Part shown: piece by piece, positions 33,453-45,184 of the stretch
Layout: every line of letters starts with the position of its first letter
How positions within the stretch are numbered: position 1 is the first letter of the stretch
Source: Cervus elaphus
Lineage: Eukaryota > Chordata > Mammalia > Artiodactyla > Cervidae
Direction of reading: 5' to 3'
NCBI RefSeq assembly: GCF_910594005.1
Contig: NC_057823.1
Coordinates: 96,706,015 to 96,770,014, forward strand
Length of the DNA: 64,000 bases
The notes under the pieces: model-generated
The model's database searches: none
What the model saw: only the letters and a program-made list of their open reading frames with translations
Told to the model about the DNA's origin: nothing
Made by a program: the position numbers and the translations under genes

Positions 33453-34620
33453 TCAGGAAAGCTCTACTGCATGAGGGACAAAATGGTAAAAAGGGACCCC
33501 ACAATTATTTTCTTGATCTTCGCCAAGATGCCAGTGGGCTAAGACAAGGCTCCAGTTGCAGCTGCGATTAACGTTATTGACTATAATATTCATAATCTGC
33601 GGGTTAATGATGGGGCCTGTGTTTATGATGAGTATGCTAAGGGCATTCTCTTTCTTTTCATATACTAAAAAGAAAAGGGGACTCTGATCACTGGGATTCC
33701 CCAGAGCAGGTGGTTTTATGAGACTCTCCTTTAAGGCATTAACAGTTGTGTTATCTGATTCTTCCAATAAGATCATGTCACTGCTGTTATTCTTTAGCAA
33801 AATATACAGATGTTTGGCCATAAGAGAAACATTTGGAATCCAATTTCAGCAATAACCCATCAGACCAAGAAAACCTTTCAATAAGTGATATTCAGTTTGG
33901 GGTTTGGGGTTTTGGGGCTTTAGTACACCGTGAAGTCCATCTGGATCTAAGTGAAGTCCTTGTTCTGATATCAGATACCATAAATATCATACCTGGGGAA
34001 ACTGCAAAATTTCCTTGGCAACCTTATGTCCCTTTAAAGCTAAAGGCTTTAGCAAGTGGATGCTGTCTTACAATGAGGAGGCTTTTAGAAGGCAGCAAAA
34101 AAGCAAATCATCCACATATTGCAACAAAGTAGATCCTCTAGGGAACTTTATGTCATCCAGATCAGCCTTCAGGATTTGTGAAAAATAAGAAAGACATTCA
34201 CTAAATCCCTCAGTTATTGCTGTCCAGGTGAATTACTCTTCTTCCCAAGTAAAGGGGAAAAGCTATTCGTTAGCTTCATCAACTAGAATACTAAAGAAAG
34301 TACTGCATATATCAGTTATAGTCAAGAGTTTGCTTCAAGTGGGAATGGATGTTAGTAATGTATGAGAGTTAAGAACAAAAGCGTGTCAAAGAATAACAAT
34401 GTTGTTTATTGCTTGGAGGTCCTAAACAAGCCTCCCTCCACCCTCAGTTCTTAGGTTTTCTCACTGGTAAAATAAGAGTATTATAGTGACTTATTTACAG
34501 GATAATGAGGCCTTGAGTCTTGTAATCTTCTATCATAAACTTTATGCCTTGAATGGCATCTGTACTTAGAGAATATTGATAAATTCTGGAATGAGATTTT
34601 GAGAAGTCTATTTGAATTTT
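33453..34620 (-). pseudogene. ERV reverse transcriptase remnant (YVDD)
   Basis: RT start region at about 34480-34620 ('DAIQGIKFMIEDYKTQGLII'-like in translation). Palm with catalytic YVDD at 34107-34118, in the context LLQYVDDLL. C-terminal RT at 33453-33821 (LGNPSDQSPLFFLVYEKKENAL). YVDD plus the connection-domain sequence points to a gammaretrovirus-like, class I ERV. Stops and shifts interrupt the frame in several places, so no enzyme can be made. Confidence 0.8.
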
Positions 34621-37241
34621 AATGGATGGTGCACTGTAAATTTTGCTAGTATCAATTGGAGACTTTTCTCATAACAAGGATGGTAGCTGATTTGATTCAA
34701 TAGGGACAGATGATCAGTTCTTCTAGATTCAATTCTGTTACCATTACTGGCAGATAAATAGAAGAGGCCAAAGGGTCATCAAATTCACCTGGTTGGCTGC
34801 TTTGATGACTACTGTCAAATTCTAGAATTATTTCCCCCTTTTTAGAGAAAGAAATTCCAGTGCTATGCTTCTCTACAAAGTCTTAGTTTAATAAATGGAT
34901 AGGAAATGAGGAACTAAGGAGAAAACTAAGGAGTCTGTCATAGGGACTAAACAAAAGAGAATGGGTCAGAGAGAGGAACTACTTGAGGCTATTTGGAAGT
35001 CCCCGCTGTTTGGACTGATTTACTAGTCCAGGACAGTGGTTACTTTAAAGGAGTCAAATTGAGCACTAAGAATGTGACTCTGCTCTCCATTAGTGATGGA
35101 ACAGGTTCATCCCCATCTGGAGAAGTATTTCTCCAGGCTGGTTAAGAGAGAAGATTGGGAAGAGTCCTTGTAGCTCCCTGTAGTCCCTTGGAAACCGATT
35201 ATTGAGAACAGGAAAGAGTTTGGAAAGGCTGGTTAGAAAGATGAAGGCACCTAAAGCATTTGAGTTTATAAAAATCTCCTTTTCAACATCCTGACTCTGC
35301 AATAATAGCAGAAATGAAGAGGATTTTGCTTCCATTTGGGGGCCTTCATTCATTAACCAGAGTTGAAGATTAATAATTTTTGTGGTCTTTCTTTTTAGGT
35401 GACTCATCTAGCATGCAGGAGAGATGGTTTGCCAGATAAGCTAAATCTGATATAGACACAGTTTCTCATTCCATCCTGGTCCTCTTTACTAGAAGGGAAA
35501 GGTCTCAGTTCAATAATAATCATACAGTTAAAAGCTGCCTGGATGGAACCAACATCTAAATGGAAACCAGAATTATTTGAAACAACAATCTGAGCAGTTG
35601 ATTATAGTAGTCATGACCAGGTTCATAAGGTTTTGCATGGCAAGCCTGAATTTTGTTTCAATCAACAGGCTTTGGTAAAACCCTAAGAGTTGCTTGATGA
35701 AATCTCCTGGTAATTGTTTGAATCTGGTCATGCAATGAGTTAGCAGGCTGGCCTCCTTGTTGTAATTCTAGAGACCTTTCAGGATTTTCCCAATTAGTGG
35801 TTTTCATCCAACGCTAAGCCTGGCCTTCACTGACAAGTATGTGAACTAGCTAAAACGAGTCAGAGAAACTAAGTTTGAATGACTATTTTAAATTCCTCAG
35901 CAAATCTGTGAGGGTATTAGTAGCTTTGGGAAGGTCTTTAGCTATGGACCAAAGTTCAGTTTTAGTCCAGGGAAAATAAGAAATTAAGGCTTCAGCCTCT
36001 AGATTCTCAGGAGGCTTAATTTTAAAGTGATGGGTTCTGAGAAGTTAGAGGAAAGGAGAGTGGGAAGAGTTTCAGAGGGAAAAAGGACATTCAGTGAGAT
36101 CATTAGTATGATGAAACTGAGAAGGATAGGCTACATAAAAGAAAAGGAGAAAGTCAGGGCTAGAGCTGGAACCTGAGACCAAGAAGTTAAAGAAAATGGC
36201 CATGAGGCTTCTAAAGCCATGTTATCTTTCTTTGATTGTCTGACTCAGTTAAACATCTTATTTTGCAGAGAAACAATTTTAGACTCAACACTTAGAAGCC
36301 CCAAAATACTGACTGAAATAAGCATTCCATTCAGTTTTGGAAAATTTGGAGCCATGGTTACCCAATTTGATTTTAATAAAATTAAGTGTGGGAATTTCAA
36401 AAGTTTCTTGGAATGGCCTTCACTGAGCTTGGTCCATTAAGTTAGAATTGTTCATGAGGAAGAGCCATAGTTTTCTTTTTCTTTTCCTTGTTGGTTATTT
36501 ATTTTAGATATAGCAGCTTGCACATGTAAATCCCCAAATCTCTAACTTCCTCTCCCCAGCAGATAACTGTAAGTTCCTGAACTATGATTTTAAACACAGA
36601 ATTGCCTGAGGATCCTGTAGGGGAGATGCTCTCAAAAGGTTTAGATAACTGGAATCCCATTTCTCAGAACTTCTTTTCTAGAGTACGAGAATAATTTCCA
36701 AATTGCTTAAACAGCTCAAACAGTCTGTAGGCCTAATACCAGGAAATTCCAAGGGAACAGTCTAGTCCCCTAGGAGCCGGACCAAAAGCTGCTCTTATTC
36801 CCAAAGGAATTGGGCTGAAGACCAAACCAGCACAACTCCCATGAAACATCTCCTGTTTTTGAAGGACTGGGTCAAAGGCAGTTGGTTCCAGAAGTAACAG
36901 CCTTTGTTCCAAAGGGCAATGGGTTGAAGGCTAGCACACTTTCAACTGAAACAGCTTGATTTCAAAATCAGGCCAAAGTGCCAAATCAGTACTCGCATAC
37001 AGAACAAGGCCTTAGTCAGAAAGGAGAAAGTCTTAAAGTAGACCTGTAATAAAACCTAAGAAGTTTCACAGGACAAAAAATGTAAGAGCTTGAAATCAGT
37101 GGAAAGACTCACTGTCAAATGCCAGGATTGGCAAGAAAGGCAGTGCAACAATGTGCTCCATGTGGATACAAAACCTGTTTGCTCACCAGCCTTGGAGTTG
37201 TCTGGGATCTCCTCTGGACATGGGCTGTCAAGATATTGACC
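34621..37241 (-). pseudogene. ERV leader, gag and protease region, unreadable
   Basis: By position between 5' LTR and RT this should hold leader, gag and protease. The only sizeable minus-strand frame is 35090-35407 (105 codons), which I cannot assign with confidence. Just before RT, about 34740-34900, the translation resembles the protease to RT transition. A primer-binding site was not found next to 37242. Confidence 0.45.
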
Positions 37242-37701
37242 TGAAACAAATAGGCTGACAGTTATTTCTGTAGCAAAAATCAGCTTATTCAGAATCAGCA
37301 AAAGTTGCAGTTTTCAGTCCTTAACTGCAGCAAGCCACATGCAAAGCTCCAGTGAAACTAGAGGAATATTCTTTTATATAGGGAAAAAGGGCTTCCCTAG
37401 TGCTCAAGTGGTAAAGAATCTGCCTGCAATGCAGGAGACCCAGATTTGATCCCCTGGATAGGGGAAAGGAATTTGGAAGAGCTACAGTAAACAGTTTACT
37501 GAAGGAATTGGGAGTTTGAAATATGGTGGTTTTTTCACTTGTTCAGTTGTGATAGCCTTTTACTGGCTAAGCTCTTGACAGGCAAGAAGAGGAAGTCTTT
37601 CTTCCTCCTTTTGGCCTCTGCTACCCTCATAGAGCATGAGGGCTCCCCCTTCTGTCTCCTGACTCTATTTAATTAAGGTTGTTATTTATTAATTTATTGC
37701 A
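37242..37701 (-). repeat. ERV 5' LTR with SINE insertion (460 bp)
   Basis: Direct counterpart of 30557-30938. Removing the 69-bp SINE and one 10-bp target copy leaves about 381 bp, matching the 382 bp of the 3' LTR. Confidence 0.85.
37389..37457 (+). mobile_element. tRNA-head SINE fragment nested in the 5' LTR
   Basis: 'gggcttccctagtgctcaag', 'ggtaaagaatctgcctgcaa', 'tttgatcccctgg' is the tRNA-derived head of Bov-tA without its BovB-like body. Target duplication atagggaaaa at 37378-37387 and ataggggaaa at 37458-37467, imperfect by one base. Confidence 0.85.
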
Positions 37702-38654
37702 TTAAGATGCTATCTTTTTTAGAACATAGTGAAGCAAAAAAGGATTTTGAGCTTTTACACTAAATTGGAAATTCACAAAGTTATTATTATTAATGGCTTT
37801 TGTTTTACAAAAAAATTTTCCTCTCTGCCTGAATGTATTTTTCTTTTGCTTTTATTTACTCCCTCATTCAAAATTTATTTTTGGAAGCAAAAATATGCTA
37901 TTTTATTTTTAATCAGAAAAGAAAAACATATTCCTACTTATTAAAGTTGAAAACTATGTAAAAACTCTCCATGTAGAATAGTCCCTTTCTACTGCACACC
38001 CAAAGAACAGTTATGAATTATTTTTTAAATCATATATTGGTTTTGAATTGAAACAGGAACACAATTAGGCAAAGTAATTTTCTCAAAATAGAATTAGTAA
38101 TGCATGGTGTGCAAGTGCAAAGGAGTACATTAGTTGCTAAATATATTATTTAAACATTTAACCCATCTCTCCAAGACTTGGTTAGGGACTACTGCTCACT
38201 GGGGTATATTGTGTTCTCTGAACATCCTCCTACATTAACACACCCAGGAGAGAGTTGTATCAGATTCATCTAAGGTGAATGAGAAATTCTAATCCCCATG
38301 ATATTTAGGTAATTTAATGTGTTAGAAGAACTCAATAATTTATAAGAAGGATGATTACTTTGTGTTGGAAAGAGATAATTGATTGTTTTTTTTTTGCCAG
38401 TTTCTTCTATGCCAAGTTTATTTTCATATTAATGCTCTTTTTAAGAATAATTCCAGGCATATTTTATAGTAAATTAAGAGAAAACCAAGAAAACCTCCCA
38501 AGTGTCCGAGTCAGTCAGCCGTCTGAATTGCTACAAAGGAGAGGGACTCAATATAAATTAAAACCAGATAAGGTATTATAGAGGAAGGAGCAAGTCTTTT
38601 GAATAGTGGAGAATAGTGAGTCTGCTTATGGGAAGGCTGTTAATTGCAAGTTCT
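37702..38654. other. AT-rich unique DNA
   Basis: No gene or repeat recognised. Confidence 0.45.
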
Positions 38655-38973
38655 TCTTTCATACAGAACAGACTTTTGGACTCTGTGGGAGAAGGCGAGG
38701 GTGGGATGTTCTGAGAGAATAGCATTGAAACAAGCATACCATCAAGGGTGAAACAGATCACCAGCCCAGGTTGGATGCACGAGACAAGTGCTCAGGGCTG
38801 GTGCACTGGGAAGACCCAGAGGGATGGGATGGGGAAGGAGGCGGGAGAGGGGATCGGGATGGGGAACACATGTAAATGTAAGTCCATGGCTGATTCATGT
38901 CAATGTATGGCAAAAACCACTACAATATTGTAAAGTAATTAGCCTCCAACTAATAAAAATAAATGAAAAAAAA
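38655..38973 (+). mobile_element. ruminant L1 (L1_BT-type) 3' UTR with poly(A)
   Basis: 'cagaacagacttttggactc', 'tgtgggagaaggcgagggtg', 'gggctggtgcactgggaaga', 'attgtaaagtaattagcctc' and 'aataaaaataaatgaaaaaa' are the hallmark of the 3' UTR of the active ruminant L1. The G-rich tract at about 38818-38860 is normal for L1 3' UTRs. It ends in a short A-rich tail at 38966-38973. It is heavily 5'-truncated with no coding part. Target duplication not found. Confidence 0.88.
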
Positions 38974-39869
38974 ATAATATAATTTAATTTTAAAGTGTGG
39001 TTGAGAATTTGTATTTTCACCTTTAAAATGGCTAGCCATACTTCTTTTATATTATTTGGTTTGATTTCATAGAGAAATTGAAATTTGATAATTAAGCCTC
39101 ATTAAGCCTCATCTCTTTCTAGCTTTTTAGTCAGAGCTAATAATATATTTTGTTGTTGTTTCTATGAGTTAGAGAAAATACTGTTGCTCAAAACAAAAGA
39201 CAAGTCATTTGATTACTTTATCCCTCATGTTGTTTCTTCCTATTTGCCAGTGGCTATATGAGACATATTTTATTATTTGGGTCTGATTGCACAGACCATT
39301 TTGTTAAAACCTGATAGTTTTACTTAGTTATTACTGCAGGAAGACTCGAAGAGTCCTCTCTACATTTTAATTTTTTCATTAAAGTAGGTACCCTATGGAG
39401 CTTCCTTTATATAACAGTTTGAAGATATAGAATGCTTGCTTTGTAATAAATAAAACAAATTATAAAATCCCATGTATCATAGCAGAATTTGAAAAAAAAA
39501 TCAGATACTTCAGGATATATTTTCACTGATAATTGCTTCACCAAAAATGTGTACATTTTATATTTATAACCCAAGGCATGCTTGATTTGTTATAACATTG
39601 ATAGCGCAAATCTAATTATTCTCATTTAAATACAGAAGATAGATTTAGTTAAACAAACTTGATACTAAACAAAATAAACAGGAGACTGTTTTGAGTTGTG
39701 GTTTGAATTGAGAATCAAATATAATGTCTTAGAATTTGACATTATCCAGTTTATTTTATTATCTCTCAGTGTTTGTCATTAGGCTGTTTGTTGACGAAGG
39801 AGCACTGTGAAATTGTATTTGAGAAATGAGTTGAAACGATCGTGATTATTACAGAAGTAGGTGATTGGC
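38974..39869. other. AT-rich unique DNA
   Basis: No gene or repeat recognised. A 10-bp tandem pair 'attaagcctc' lies at about 39092-39111. Confidence 0.45.
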
Positions 39870-39877
39870 AAAGCTAT

Positions 39878-41046
39878 GCGTTGTTGCTGTTCAGTCACTA
39901 AGTCCTGTCTGACTCTTTGTGACCCCATGGACTGCAACACGTCAGGCTTCCCTGTCCTTCACCAGCTCCCAGAGTTTGCTCAAACTCATGTCCCTGGAGT
40001 CAGTGATGCCGTCCAGCCATCTCATCCTCTGTCATCCCCTATCCTCCTGCCCTTAATCTTTCCCAGCATCAGGGTCTTCTCCAGTGAGTCAGCTCTTCAC
40101 AGCAGGTGGCCAAAGTATTGGAGCTTCAGCTTCCGCAGCAGTCCTACAATGAATGTCAGGGTTGATTCCCTTTAGGATTGACTGGTTAGATTTCTTTGCA
40201 GTCCAAGAAACCCTCAAGAATCTTCTCCAGCACCACAATTCAAAGGCATCAATATTTTGGTACTCAGCCTTCTCTATGGTCTAGCTCTCACATCTATGCA
40301 TGATTACTGGAAAAATCATAGCTTTGACTAATATGAACTTTGTCAGCAAAATGATGTCTCTGCTTTTTAATAAGCTGTCTAGGTTTGTCATATCTTTCCT
40401 TTCAAGGGTCAAGTGACTTTTAATTTCATATCTGCTGTCATCTTCCACAGTGATTTTGGAGCCCGACACAATAAAATATGTCACTGTTTTCCCTTATCCC
40501 CCATCTATTTGCCATGAAGTGATGGGCCTGAATGCCATAATCTTAGTTTTTTGAATGTTGAATTTTAAGCCAGCTTTTTCATTCTCCTCTTTCATCCTCA
40601 TGAAGAGGCTCTTTAGTTCCTCTTTGCTTTTTGATGTTAGGGTGGTGTCATCTGCATAGCTGACGTTGTTGATATTTCTCCCAGAAATCTTGGTTCCAGC
40701 TTGTGATTCATCCAGTCTGTCATTTCACACAATCTGCTCTGCATGAAAGTTAAATAAGCAAGGTGACAATATACAGCCTTGACATACTCCTTTCCCAATT
40801 TTGACCAGTCACTTTTTCCACATCCAGTTCTAACTTTACTTCTTGACCTGCAAAAGGTTTCTCAGGAAGCAGGTAAGTTAGTCTAGGTTTCCCATCTCTT
40901 TAAGAATTTTCCATAGTTTGTTTTGATTCACACAGTCAAAATCTTTAAGCAGAAATATATGTTTTTCTGGAATTCCTTTGCTTTTTCTGTGATCCAATGA
41001 TGTTGGCAGTTTGATCTCTGATACTTCTGCCTTTTCTATATCCAGA
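39878..41046 (-). mobile_element. BovB LINE, diverged, 1.17 kb, antisense
   Basis: Reverse complement of the BovB 3' third. The tail lacks the regular TTCAG pentamers ('ttgctgttcagtcactaag'). It looks more diverged than the other copies. Perfect 8-bp target duplication aaagctat at 39870-39877 and 41047-41054. Confidence 0.9.
40281..40760 (-). pseudogene. BovB RT/C-terminal remnant
   Basis: The YADD codons are intact at 40647-40658. Downstream, 40281-40484 reads SGSKITVEDDSRYEIKS and on into the C-terminal region. Many stops and shifts. Inactive. Confidence 0.8.
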
Positions 41047-41054
41047 AAAGCTAT

Positions 41055-41584
41055 AGTTTCCCTTTAAACCCTGAAGGCCATCTCTTCAAAGCTCCATATC
41101 CCAAATTGTTTATACTCAGGGAGAAACAAAGCCTGGCATCCTCTGTTTTTGAGGGTAAATAATTTTTGTTTATAACTGTGGAGTTACTTTGTACTAATAT
41201 GGTTCAATATGGCCCCATTACCACTTTAAGGCATCATCTCCTATCGTCCCTTCTTTCTTTCTTCTCTCCTCTCTGTTCTGCACCCACACACTCCTTCTTC
41301 TCTCCAATGCATGCAAAGATAGTATGTATGCTATTCGTTTGCCTTGGTATGCTCCTCCCCACTTCTCTTTCCCAAACAAAATCCTCTTTTTGTGATACCT
41401 TCTTTAAGCTCTTTTAATGCTTGGTAGATTTCTACAAATAGTCTGTAGTAGTTATCAGATAGTGTTGAAATTGTATGCCCCTCTTCTCTCTCGTTCTCCT
41501 CTCATCTTGTTCTTCTCCATTTATGGATAATTCACCAAAGTCTCAGATATCTAGCAAGTGCTCTTTAATTCTCATATGGGCTTC
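41055..41584. other. pyrimidine-rich unique DNA, possible L2 debris
   Basis: 41230-41540 is C/T-rich ('ccttctttctttcttctctcc') and separates two BovB copies of opposite orientation. It could be an L2 remnant but I cannot support that firmly. Confidence 0.35.
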
Positions 41585-42795
41585 CCTGGTTCCCGAGACC
41601 TTCCAGTTGTTCAAGCTGGATTTAGAAAAGGCAGAGGAACCAGAGATCAAATTGCAAATATCTGTTGGATCATAGGAAAATCAAGAGAAACCCAGAAAAA
41701 CATCTGCTTCTGCTTCATTGACTGTGCTAAAGCCTTTGACTGTGTGGATCACAACAAACTGTGGAAAATTCTTCAAGAGATGGGAATACCAGACTACCTT
41801 ACCTGCCTCCTGAGAAATCTGTGTGCAGGTCAAGAAGCAACAGTTAGAACTGGACATGGAACAAGAGACTGATTCCAAATTTAGAAGGGAGTACATCAAG
41901 GCTGTATATTGTCACCCTGATAAATTAACTTATATCCAGAGTACATCATGTGAAATGGGGGACCAGATGAAGCAAAAGCTGGAATCAAGATTTCCAAGAG
42001 AAATATGAATAACCTCAGATATACAGATGACACCATCCTTACGGCAGAAAGTGAAGAACTGAAGAGCCTCTTGATGAAAGTGCAAGAGGAGAGTGAGAAA
42101 GCTGGCTTAAAACTCAACATTCAAAAAACAAAGATCATGGCATCTGGTCCCATCACTTCATGGCAAATATATGGGGAAACAATGGAAATGGTGACAGACT
42201 TTGTTTTTTTGGGCTCCAAAATCACTGCAGATGGTGACTGCAGCCATGAAATTAAAAGACACTTGTTCCTTGGAAGAAAAGTCATGACCAACCTAGACAA
42301 CATATTAAAAAGCAGAGACACTACTTTGCTGACAAAGATCTGTCTAGTCAAAGCTATAGCTTTTTCAGTAGTCCTGTATGGATGTAAGAGTTTGGCCTAA
42401 AGAAAGCTGAGCACTGAAGAATTGATGCTTTTGAACTATGGTGTTGGAGAAGACTCTTGAGAGTCCCTTGGGCTTCAAGGAGATCCAACCAGTCAACCCT
42501 AAAGGAAATCAGTCCTGAATATTCATTGGAAGGACTGATGCTGAAACGGAAGCTCGAATAGGCTGGCCACCTGATGCGAAGAACTACTCATTGAAAAAGA
42601 CCCTGATGCTGGGAAAGATTGAAGGCAGGAGAAGAAGGGGATGGCAGAGGATGAGATGGTTGGATGGCATCACCAACTAGATGGGCACGAGTTTGAGCAA
42701 GCTCTGGGAGTTGGTGGTGGACAGGGAAGCTTGGCGTGCTGCAGTCCATGGGGTCACAAAGTGTCTGACACAACTGAGCGACAGACCAGAGCTGA
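41585..42795 (+). mobile_element. BovB LINE, 5'-truncated, 1.2 kb
   Basis: Sense BovB from the RT fingers ('caagctggatttagaaaagg' at 41611) to the 3' tail ('acacaactgagcgac' near 42768-42782). A tRNA-SINE follows directly. No target duplication could be read. It faces away from the BovB at 39878-41046. Confidence 0.92.
41600..42400 (+). pseudogene. BovB RT remnant, YADD changed to YTDD
   Basis: Open piece 41558-41872 holds RT fingers (QAGFRKGRGTRDQIANICW, FIDCAKAFDCVDHNKLWK). 42005-42400 holds the palm and C-terminal part. The catalytic motif reads YTDD at 42020-42031 (alanine to threonine, both aspartates kept). A stop follows at about 42399. The pieces are in different frames. Confidence 0.88.
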
Positions 42796-43018
42796 ACTGG
42801 TTGCTCAGTCGATGAAGAATCCACCTGCAAAGAAGGAGACTGCCTGCAATCCAGGAGACCTTGGTTTGATCACTGGGTGGGAAAGGTCCCCTGGAGGATG
42901 AAATGGGAACCCATTCCAATATTCTTGCCTGGGAAATCCCATGGAGAGAGGAGCCTGATGAGTTACAGTCTATGGGGTTTTAAGAATTAGACACAATTTA
43001 GCCACTTACCCACCACCA
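42796..43018 (+). mobile_element. Bov-tA SINE, sense, diverged
   Basis: 'ggttgctcagtcgatgaaga', 'cctgcaatccaggagacctt', 'ggtcccctggaggatgaaat' and 'aattagacacaatttagcc' follow Bov-tA. A duplicated 'cctgcaa' stretch lies in the head. It abuts the BovB 3' end. Confidence 0.85.
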
Positions 43019-43324
43019 CTAATGCTAATATAGCTAAGAATGTCTTTAAAAATAAATAAATGTACTTAGCCATTAATAAATGTACTTAATCATAAATAAA
43101 TGTACTTAACCAACCTCAGAATACTGATGTGCCTTTAAAACTTATGCTCTTATAGAATCTTATTCTGAAGATTTTTTGTGTGTAATATGCAAATTATGAC
43201 TTTGGTCAAATGGAAAATTATTTGAGCTTAAATAGAAATTCCTGATCAAATCGGGAAAATGACTCAAATATTATCTGAGACTTCCTGTTTTGTTTTAGCT
43301 TGGAAAGTTATGTGGAAGCACAGA
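43019..43324. other. AT-rich DNA with 'taaataaatgtactta' direct repeats
   Basis: At 43053-43111 a ~19-bp unit containing 'aaataaatgtactta' recurs three times. No other feature. Confidence 0.6.
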
Positions 43325-43803
43325 GATGTTATAGTTGCTAAGGTCCATGGATGTTAGGTTAAATAGTATCACCCAACCATTCATGTTTACCTGGAGTCTC
43401 TGATTGTGACTTATTTAGAAATAGGATCTTTGCGTATATAATTATGGTGAAGCCACACTGACTTTGGATGGGCCTTAAATTCAGTATGCCTAGTCTTCTT
43501 ATAAGATGAGGGGGGTTTGGCCACAGGGACGAGGGTGCACAGGAGAGAAGGCCATATGAAGACAGAGGCAGAGAGCAGAGTGATGCGTCTACAAGCTGAG
43601 TCAGGCCAAGGATTGATCACAGCCGCCAGAACCTAGAAGAGGCAAGAAAGAGTTTTTGCTACAGTTTTAGAGGGACAGTGGCCATGCTGACATTTTGATT
43701 TCAGATATCTAGCCTCCAGTACTGTGAGAGAATACATTTCTGTAGTTCTAACCCACCGAATTTGTGGTATTTTGTTATGACAGCGCTAGAAAGCTAGTAT
43801 AAC
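43325..43803 (+). repeat. MaLR/MLT1-type solo LTR
   Basis: 'tgtgacttatttagaaatagg', 'cttataagatgag', 'gagaaggccatatgaagacagaggcag', 'gcctccagtactgtgagagaatacatttctgt' and 'gtggtattttgttatgacag' follow the MaLR-like LTR. Same family type as 13040-13485. Confidence 0.6.
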
Positions 43804-45184
43804 TTCAACTTAGTGATAAGGAAATGTTGTTTTAGTTCACTTTGATTTAACATTTTGATGTTAATAATGATCAGCATTTATGTCAGCTTTTATTGATAAT
43901 CAACTTTTATTAATGTCGTGATATACAAAATAATAGCCTTTAGCAACATATTCATGAAGAGTTTAAAGAAAATCATGGGAAAAATGTATATATCAACAGA
44001 GGTATCAGTGTTACATATTGCTGATGCTCTTGGTTATCCATCCATCAGCTATTTCCTCCTCCTCTCTGCCTTTATATATAGTTGGAGGAACATATGAGCT
44101 TTGGAGCTATGGTTGCCATGTTAAGAATAAGAAATTTAAAGAAAAAAAATGACCCAGATACTTAACATTAATCAGCCCCCAATCAAACCTGAAATGATTT
44201 CCTGCAAATTGTTTTACTATAGGAGGTAATGAACTCTGTTGAATGAACTATATTTAGTTGGATTCTTTGATAACTGCAACTCAAACATTCTAATGAATTC
44301 AATGAAATATGTTTGAGGTTTGAGGAAGCATAAAATAAAGGAGCTCTTGCCCCATACTGGAAAATTGGACAAGGTTTTAGTAATGATGGAAAGATGCATA
44401 AAAATTACCTGGATGAAAAAAAAAATCAGAATATCCTCCTAGGAAAAGATAATAGATGATAAAGGTAGAAAGCTATAAGAGAACATTACTATGATGTAAA
44501 ACAAAGAAGTAGGTTGAGTAGAGGAGGTTCAAGTCATGAAAATGTTTGCATGTCCTAATGGCGTCATTGGAAATTTTGCTATAAGCAATAGTAATCTACT
44601 GGAGTGCTTAATTAAGTTATTGTTAGATACGTCTGTTTATATTTTATGATTTATAAGGCTAGAGTAAGAATCTCTCAGTAATACTTCAGGTAAGAAATGA
44701 TAACATAAATCATACATTGGTAATAGGAATATTAAAGAAGAAATACTATCAAGAAACAGTTGAGAAATAAAATTGAAAATACCCAATTTATTGGATATGA
44801 AGATAAGGAAGATAAAAGAACTTAGGATTTTTCTCAGCTTTCTGGCTTGAGGAGATAGTGAATAGAAAATAAAGGATAAAGAGCTAGTTGTGATAATTTA
44901 ATTTCCAAATGCCAAATACCTAATCTTTTGTTTTAATTATTTTCTAATAGAAAGTGAAATAAATATACTTCCCTGCTATGACATATATAGAACATTACTC
45001 AAATTTTCTTGATAAGTCATGGTAATAACTGTGAATATCAATTATTGCTGGTGCTGTAAAATATTTATATACTCAAGGGCTTGGATTGACATGATATTTT
45101 TCTATAGCATGTTATTGTGGAATTCTATGGTGTTAATTAAATTGTTGTATGTCAACTTCATGGTTACTCTTTATTCTTCTCTAT
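43804..45184. other. AT-rich unique DNA
   Basis: No recognised gene or repeat. Confidence 0.45.

Larger units (their letters stand above)
30557..37701 (-). mobile_element. class I (gamma-like) endogenous retrovirus, decayed, with two LTRs
   Basis: Two related direct repeats at 30557-30938 and 37242-37701 flank a 6.3-kb interior whose pol remnants read on the minus strand. So 37242-37701 is the 5' LTR and 30557-30938 the 3' LTR. A polypurine tract, aaaaggggaaaa on the minus strand, sits directly next to the 3' LTR. Possible 6-bp target duplication: ttaaca at 30551-30556 and ttaaga at 37702-37707. The primer-binding site next to the 5' LTR is not recognisable. gag is not readable as a long frame, pol is broken, and too little room remains for a full env. 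LTR divergence by eye is substantial, so the insertion is old. Confidence 0.9.

Noticed and set aside
37389..37457. Functional tRNA gene at the tRNA-like head
   Set aside because: It lacks a full cloverleaf and matches the SINE head seen at other loci. It is flanked by a TSD.
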